Origin: Chitinophaga sp. XS-30
GTDB lineage: Bacteria; Bacteroidota; Bacteroidia; Chitinophagales; Chitinophagaceae
Direction: 5' to 3'
Length of the DNA stretch: 64,000 nt
Assembly (NCBI RefSeq): GCF_008086345.1
Contig: NZ_CP043006.1
Coordinates: 4,772,032-4,836,031, forward strand
Position 1 is the stretch's first letter, and every line of letters starts with the position of its first letter. A program made the position numbers and the translations under genes. Positions 59,928 to 64,000 of the stretch are shown piece after piece. The notes under the pieces were generated by a model. It was not told the origin of the DNA, did not search any database, and saw only the letters and a list, made by a program, of their open reading frames with translations.

Positions 59928-61085
59928 ATGCCAGCACGTGCCAACAAACTGACGCAACCATTACGCGCATTATTATTCGCGGGATTATTACAGAGCGGAT
60001 TCCACAGCATCTCTTCAGCGCAAAACGTAACGCTGTACACTCCTTACACGAAAATTTCCGTTCCTCCCGGCCAGTCTATCGATTATTCCATCGATGTGAT
60101 CAATAACGGCAAGACGGTAAAGAACGCCGATATTGCCGTAACAGGATTACCGAAAGACTGGACCTATGAACTGAAATCCGGTGGATGGAGCGTTAACCAG
60201 ATCGCTGTACTGCCGGGTGAAAAGAAGAACCTCTCCCTGCAGGTGCAGGTGCCGCTGAAGATCAACAAAGGCGCCTACCGGTTCCAGGTACTGGCAAGGG
60301 GGCTCACACAGCTGCCGTTGTCCGTGATCGTATCCGAGCAGGGCACCTTCAAAACGGAATTCTCCACAGGCCAGGCCAATATGGAAGGCGCTGCCAACTC
60401 CACCTTCACCTATACCGCCACCTTGCGGAACCGCACGGCGGATAACCAGGTGTACGCGCTGCGCGCCAATACGCCGCAGGGATGGAATGTGGTGTTCAAA
60501 GCCAACTACAAGCAGGTTTCCTCCGTGAGTGTGGAAGCCAACCGCACACAGGATATCACTATCGAAGTAGACCCGCCGGACCAGCTGAAGGCAGGCAATT
60601 ACAAAATACCGGTTGTGGCCGCATCCGAATCCACTTCCGCAGGCCTGGAGCTGGAAGCCGGCATCACCGGTTCGTATGCGCTGGAACTGACCACTCCGCA
60701 GGGATTGCTCAGCACGGATATCACCGCAGGCGACAGCAAACGCGTGGAACTTGTTGTCAGGAATACCGGTTCCGCCGCCCTGAAAAACATCGATATGCAG
60801 TTTGCCGCGCCCTCCAAATGGGACGTGACCTTCGATCCCAAAAAAGTGGAACAGCTCGGGCCGGGCGAATCAGCAAAGGTGTTTGCTACCATCAAAGCCG
60901 ATAGAAAAGCCATTGCCGGGGACTATGTTACCAACCTCGAAGCAAAAACGCCGGAGGTCTCCTCACGGGCATCTTTCAGGATCTCCGTAGAGACGTCGAT
61001 GTTATGGGGATGGGTCGGCATACTGATCATACTCGTTGCCCTCGGCAGCGTGTACCGTTTGTTCAGGAAATACGGAAGAAGGTAA
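59928..61085 (+). CDS. NEW3 domain-containing membrane-anchored protein of an ABC operon
   Basis: A 385-residue protein: signal peptide to about residue 31 (LRALLFAGLLQSGFHSISSA), then an extracytoplasmic part of three or four beta-sandwich repeats, and a C-terminal membrane helix (LWGWVGILIILVALGSVYRL) with a short basic tail. The repeats carry the NEW3 pattern (GQSIDYSIDVINNGKTVKNA, LPGEKKNLSLQVQVP; VELVVRNTGSAALKNIDMQF and LGPGESAKVFATIKADR). It is anchored with its domains outside the inner membrane. Its stop is only 2 bases before the ABC ATPase ATG, so it is an accessory part of that transporter, perhaps binding or shaping the exported substrate. Confidence 0.88.
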   Translation: MPARANKLTQPLRALLFAGLLQSGFHSISSAQNVTLYTPYTKISVPPGQSIDYSIDVINNGKTVKNADIAVTGLPKDWTYELKSGGWSVNQIAVLPGEKKNLSLQVQVPLKINKGAYRFQVLARGLTQLPLSVIVSEQGTFKTEFSTGQANMEGAANSTFTYTATLRNRTADNQVYALRANTPQGWNVVFKANYKQVSSVSVEANRTQDITIEVDPPDQLKAGNYKIPVVAASESTSAGLELEAGITGSYALELTTPQGLLSTDITAGDSKRVELVVRNTGSAALKNIDMQFAAPSKWDVTFDPKKVEQLGPGESAKVFATIKADRKAIAGDYVTNLEAKTPEVSSRASFRISVETSMLWGWVGILIILVALGSVYRLFRKYGRR

Positions 61086-61087
61086 AT

Positions 61088-62062
61088 ATGGAACAAAGCA
61101 TCATCGCGCTCAACGGCCTTACCAAAAAGTACGGGACGCTGACAGCTGTTGATCAGCTGAACCTCTCCATCCGGAAAGGCGAAGTGTTCGGGCTGCTCGG
61201 CCCTAACGGCGCCGGAAAATCCACAACCATTCTCATGATGCTCGGGCTCACAGAACCCACCTCCGGGTCCGTAAAAGTCTGCGGCATCGATTCCACCGTA
61301 AATCCCCTCGAAGTGAAACGCAAGGTCGGCTACCTGCCGGACGAAGTGGGATTCTATGATAATCGCACGGGATTGGAAAACCTCGTCTATACAGCAAGGC
61401 TGAACCGGATACCCGCCAGCGAAGCGAATGACCGCGCCATGGAACTGATCAAACGGACAGGGCTATACGGAGCGGAGCATAAGAAGACCGGCACCTATTC
61501 CCGCGGCATGCGCCAGCGGTTGGGGCTGGCGGATGTGCTGATCAAAAATCCGGAGATCATCATCCTCGATGAGCCTACGCTCGGCATCGACCCGCGGGGC
61601 GTACGCGAGTTCCTGGACCTTATCCTGCAACTCAGCCGTGAGGAAAAACTTACCGTACTGCTCTCCTCCCATCACCTCCACCAGGTACAGCAGGTATGCG
61701 ACCGGGTGGGCATTTTCGTTGCGGGCAAACTGCTGGCCGAAGGGGATATCCCCTCTCTTTCCGCAAAGCTCTTCACCGGAGAGCCATTTATCATCCACGC
61801 CGGTATCACTGCCGCAGCCGGGCATCCTCCTGCAACAGACCAGCTGCAACAGATGCTGAAAGATATCCAGGGCATCAGTTCGATACAATTCAGGGAGGGT
61901 ATGTTTCACATCGGCTGCTCACGGGATGCCGCGGCGGACATTGCCAGACTGACGGTACAGTCCGGCCTGCAACTCTTCCATCTGCATAAAAAAGAGTACG
62001 GGCTTGATGATATATATAACCGATATTTTGAAGGAAGCACAGCTTATGAACAAACTGCATAA
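61088..62062 (+). CDS. ABC transporter ATP-binding protein
   Basis: A 324-residue ATPase from the ATG at 61088, 2 bases after the NEW3 stop; the frame is open upstream but that region belongs to the NEW3 gene. Motifs: Walker A GPNGAGKST at residues 38-46, a Q-loop near GYLPDEVGFYDNRTG, signature TYSRGMRQRLGLADVL, Walker B IIILDEPTLGIDP and switch SSHHL. The C-terminal 90 residues (after GKLLAEGDIPSLSAKL) are the regulatory tail of the CcmA/NatA/NosF type. With the next gene it should form a type-2 exporter. Its last 17 bases overlap the permease gene. Confidence 0.95.
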   Translation: MEQSIIALNGLTKKYGTLTAVDQLNLSIRKGEVFGLLGPNGAGKSTTILMMLGLTEPTSGSVKVCGIDSTVNPLEVKRKVGYLPDEVGFYDNRTGLENLVYTARLNRIPASEANDRAMELIKRTGLYGAEHKKTGTYSRGMRQRLGLADVLIKNPEIIILDEPTLGIDPRGVREFLDLILQLSREEKLTVLLSSHHLHQVQQVCDRVGIFVAGKLLAEGDIPSLSAKLFTGEPFIIHAGITAAAGHPPATDQLQQMLKDIQGISSIQFREGMFHIGCSRDAAADIARLTVQSGLQLFHLHKKEYGLDDIYNRYFEGSTAYEQTA

Positions 62063-63086
62063 TGCCATTTCGCTGCTGAAAGACTGGCGGACGATGATCA
62101 GTCCGGCCTTCCTTCGCCTGCAGGGCGAAGCGGATAACGCACCTCATCCCTTCGTGGTAATGGTGCGCAAGGAAATATCCGATCACGTCCGCAGCTGGCG
62201 TTTCAACATATTATTGGGGCTGATCCTGTTGACATGCCTGGCTTCGTTATATACTTCGGTCACCAATATTGCCGGGTCGCTGAAGCCCGATGATCCTGAT
62301 GGCTCATTCCTTTTCCTGAAACTCTTCACCGTCTCGGACGGCAGCCTTCCGCCGTTTCATGTATTCATTGGTCTGCTTGGTCCCCTCTTAGGCATCAGCC
62401 TGGGATTCGACGCCATTAATGCTGAACAGAACAACGGAACGCTCAGCCGCATTATGGCGCAGCCCATTCACCGGGACTACCTGATCAATGCCAAGTTTGC
62501 CGCAGCCCTGACGGTGATCAGCGTACTGTTCTTTGCGCTTGGTTTCCTCGTGATGGGCACAGGGCTGATCATAACGGGCATCCCGCCTACGGCCGGAGAA
62601 TTCCTGCGGGTTATTTTCTTTCTCTTCCTGAATATCCTGTATGTAGCGTTCTGGCTGAACCTTTCCATCCTGTTCTCCGTAAGGTTCCGGCAGGCTGCTA
62701 CCTCCGCGCTGACCGCTATTGCGGTATGGCTGTTCTTCACCGTTTTTTACCCGATGATCATCAACCTGGTAGCCAAAGCCATCATGCCGCCGGAAACAGC
62801 AGCGCCGCAGCATATTGTACAATACCGGGAGCTGGTGCAGAACCTCTTGCGGATTGCGCCCAGTCAACTCTTCAGCGATGCCACCGTTACCTTGCTGATG
62901 CCCTCGGTGCGTAGCCTCGGGATATTAACGATGGAACAGGTGTACGGCGCCATCCCCAGTCCTTTGCCGCTGGGACAAAGCCTGTTGCTGACATGGCCGC
63001 AGCTTACGGGTCTCGTGGCCGCAACGGTGCTGTGCTTTGCCCTGTCGTATTTTTCGTTTATGAGAAAGGAGATACGCTCGAGGTAG
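62046..63086 (+). CDS. ABC transporter permease (ABC-2 / NosY type)
   Basis: About 346 residues from the ATG at 62046, which overlaps the ATPase gene by 17 bases; a TTG-initiated frame from 62004 overlaps more. About six membrane helices are visible. The N-terminal segment PFVVMVRKEISDHVRSWRFN is typical of the ABC-2 permeases that follow NosF-like ATPases. GISLGFDAINAEQNNGTLSR and IMAQPIHRDYLINAKFAAAL are the conserved inner loop. The substrate is unknown; NosDFY-like, gliding-type (GldF) and peptide or lipid exporters share the layout. The NEW3 protein upstream completes a three-gene operon. Confidence 0.92.
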   Translation: MNKLHNAISLLKDWRTMISPAFLRLQGEADNAPHPFVVMVRKEISDHVRSWRFNILLGLILLTCLASLYTSVTNIAGSLKPDDPDGSFLFLKLFTVSDGSLPPFHVFIGLLGPLLGISLGFDAINAEQNNGTLSRIMAQPIHRDYLINAKFAAALTVISVLFFALGFLVMGTGLIITGIPPTAGEFLRVIFFLFLNILYVAFWLNLSILFSVRFRQAATSALTAIAVWLFFTVFYPMIINLVAKAIMPPETAAPQHIVQYRELVQNLLRIAPSQLFSDATVTLLMPSVRSLGILTMEQVYGAIPSPLPLGQSLLLTWPQLTGLVAATVLCFALSYFSFMRKEIRSR

Positions 63087-63092
63087 GCGGGA

Positions 63093-63317
63093 TCACAAAT
63101 ACCGGAACACCCGTTCGCGGTATTGCCGGAATCCGGTTTCATCCGTAATAGCATCGAATTTTTCCTGTTTGCCGCCAGCGCTCTCCCTGACGAGAATAAC
63201 GGCAGCGCCGCCGATAATAGCACGCCTGGCCCGTTCCATGATGCTTTCCAGCGACTGGATATCTTTTATCATTTGCAATTCTTCGATCCTGTTGACCGAT
63301 ATGATGTAATCTTCCAT
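63093..63317 (-). CDS. Small conserved-looking protein of unknown function
   Basis: A 74-residue, mainly helical cytoplasmic protein (MEDYIISVNRIEELQMIKDI, ESIMERARRAIIGGAAVILV, and a final FRQYRERVFRYL). It has no signal peptide or membrane helix. The composition is protein-like, with a clear hydrophobic pattern, and the ATG has an AT-rich lead, so I believe it is real. I recognise no named domain. It converges on the ABC permease gene (7 bases apart) and diverges from the sigma-factor gene to its right. Confidence 0.6.
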   Translation of the reverse strand: MEDYIISVNRIEELQMIKDIQSLESIMERARRAIIGGAAVILVRESAGGKQEKFDAITDETGFRQYRERVFRYL

Positions 63318-63408
63318 AATATAAACGGCCCGATGGCCGGAAGCCCAATATACAAAGATCCCTAAAACCGGCCGGCCGGGATTTTAGTGCCGGATGTACG
63401 CCGGATAT

Positions 63409-63416
63409 TATTTTTG
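63409..63416 (+). promoter_or_regulatory. Candidate -7 box before the last sigma-factor gene
   Basis: TATTTTTG matches the TAnnTTTG consensus and lies 78 bases before the ATG at 63495. The upstream partner is weak (a TTTT about 23 bases before). Confidence 0.35.
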
Positions 63417-63494
63417 TATTAATTTGGCATTATTCGTCTGGGCAATCAACCAATATTTCAAATATTTGCTGTCGCCTTAAAACAGTTCCAGCGC

Positions 63495-64000
63495 ATGCAG
63501 TTCAGTGAGTCAGCAGAAATAGCACTAGTCAGGGCGTTAAGGGAAGAAGATAGTATGACAGCGTTCGACGCATTGTATCATCAGCACTTTCCTGCCGTAT
63601 ATGCCAATATTCTTCGTCTGGTCAGGGATGAGACCGCGGCGCAGGACATTGTGCAGGAAGTTTTCATCCGGCTATGGGAACGCCGGAAGCTCCTGCAGGA
63701 AGGCCAGCCGGCCGGCAACTGGCTTTTTGTGGTCAGCTACAACCGGTCTGTCAACCACCTGCGCTCCGTACTGCGCATGCGGCTGCAAACAGCGGACCTC
63801 AGCAATACCCCCGGCACTGAGGACGACTGGCAGGTCCATTCCATTCAGCTGGATATGCTGGAGAAAGCCATCGACCAATTGCCCCCGCAGCGGAAAAAGG
63901 TATTCCTGCTGTGCAAGATACAGGGCAAAACCTATGCGGAAGCCGCCACCGAGCTGAAGATATCCCACTACACCGTTAAGGAGCATATTGTGAAAGCCAC
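63495..64000 (+). CDS. ECF RNA polymerase sigma-70 factor (cut by window end)
   Basis: The first 168 codons of an ECF sigma factor are in the window, from the ATG at 63495 (MQFSESAEIALVRALREEDS). Region 2 shows TAFDALYHQHFPAVYANILR and DIVQEVFIRLWERRKLLQEG; region 4 shows IDQLPPQRKKVFLLCKIQGK and TYAEAATELKISHYTVKEHI. Only the last residues are missing. It is the second ECF sigma factor in the window and differs clearly from the one at 14951. By analogy with that locus, a FecR gene and an STN-SusC may follow outside the window. Confidence 0.93.
   Translation, partial: MQFSESAEIALVRALREEDSMTAFDALYHQHFPAVYANILRLVRDETAAQDIVQEVFIRLWERRKLLQEGQPAGNWLFVVSYNRSVNHLRSVLRMRLQTADLSNTPGTEDDWQVHSIQLDMLEKAIDQLPPQRKKVFLLCKIQGKTYAEAATELKISHYTVKEHIVKA

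Noticed and set aside
1-64000. tRNA or rRNA genes, CRISPR arrays, insertion sequences, prophage or integrative-element genes
   Set aside because: None found by eye: no regularly spaced direct repeats with unique spacers, no transposase or integrase motifs, no cloverleaf-like segments.

Overview
The window looks like a chromosomal segment of an aerobic, saprophytic Bacteroidota, most likely Chitinophagaceae (Chitinophaga-like). The reasons are three complete SusC/SusD pairs plus the end of a fourth, an ECF sigma factor/FecR pair feeding an STN-domain SusC, a periplasmic-propeller (HTCS-type) histidine kinase, many Bacteroidota lipoprotein signal peptides, AT-rich translation starts without Shine-Dalgarno motifs, and TTTG/TAnnTTTG-type promoter candidates. 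I see no rRNA, tRNA, CRISPR array, phage or insertion sequence. Taxonomy and all family names come from reading the sequence, not from database searches.

Layout: 1-2400 holds the tail of a SusC, its SusD and a thioredoxin. 2737-6210 (minus) holds a luciferase-like flavin oxidoreductase and a short UvrA-type ABC ATPase. 15577-6477 (minus) is one trans-envelope signalling and uptake operon: sigma factor, FecR anti-sigma, STN-SusC, SusD, DUF4843 lipoprotein, PKD-like lipoprotein. 15701-16333 is a scar where the 3' fragment of an NAD(P)-binding oxidoreductase abuts the 3' fragment of a TonB-like protein in opposite orientation. 16340-18706 is an FtsX/MacB-type permease, 19028-21469 a large TlpA-like thiol-disulfide protein and 21473-21931 a small membrane protein.

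35998-21977 (minus) is the most distinctive region: SusC, SusD, DUF3823, an MFS transporter, a 1099-residue fusion (ThuA-like, PVC-type dehydrogenase propeller, HEAT repeats, LamG-like region, azurin-like cupredoxin), a ThuA protein, a Gfo/Idh/MocA oxidoreductase without the EKP motif, a small secreted protein and a ketose 3-epimerase-like TIM barrel. There is no glycoside hydrolase, so I infer an oxidative (3-keto-sugar type) route rather than classical hydrolysis. A divergent sensor kinase (36422) and an AraC-type response regulator (39578) probably control it. They lie in the same frame and are separated by a single TAA codon, so they look like a split HTCS.

40287-45842 is an ethanolamine module: a divergent XRE-AraC fusion regulator, ethanolamine permease, EutB and EutC, with no microcompartment genes, followed by a TPR-like protein. 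45814-53145 (minus) carries surface and envelope genes: a secreted unknown, an OmpA-family protein, an AraC regulator, a lipoprotein made of six YWKNG repeats, an SRPBCC protein, a NamZ-type exo-muramidase and two paralogous small secreted proteins. 53840-58996 is an isolated SusC/SusD pair behind a long leader. 59214-63086 holds a VOC-fold protein and a NEW3 protein/ABC ATPase/permease operon. The window ends in a truncated ECF sigma factor, which probably opens another sigma/FecR/SusCD unit.
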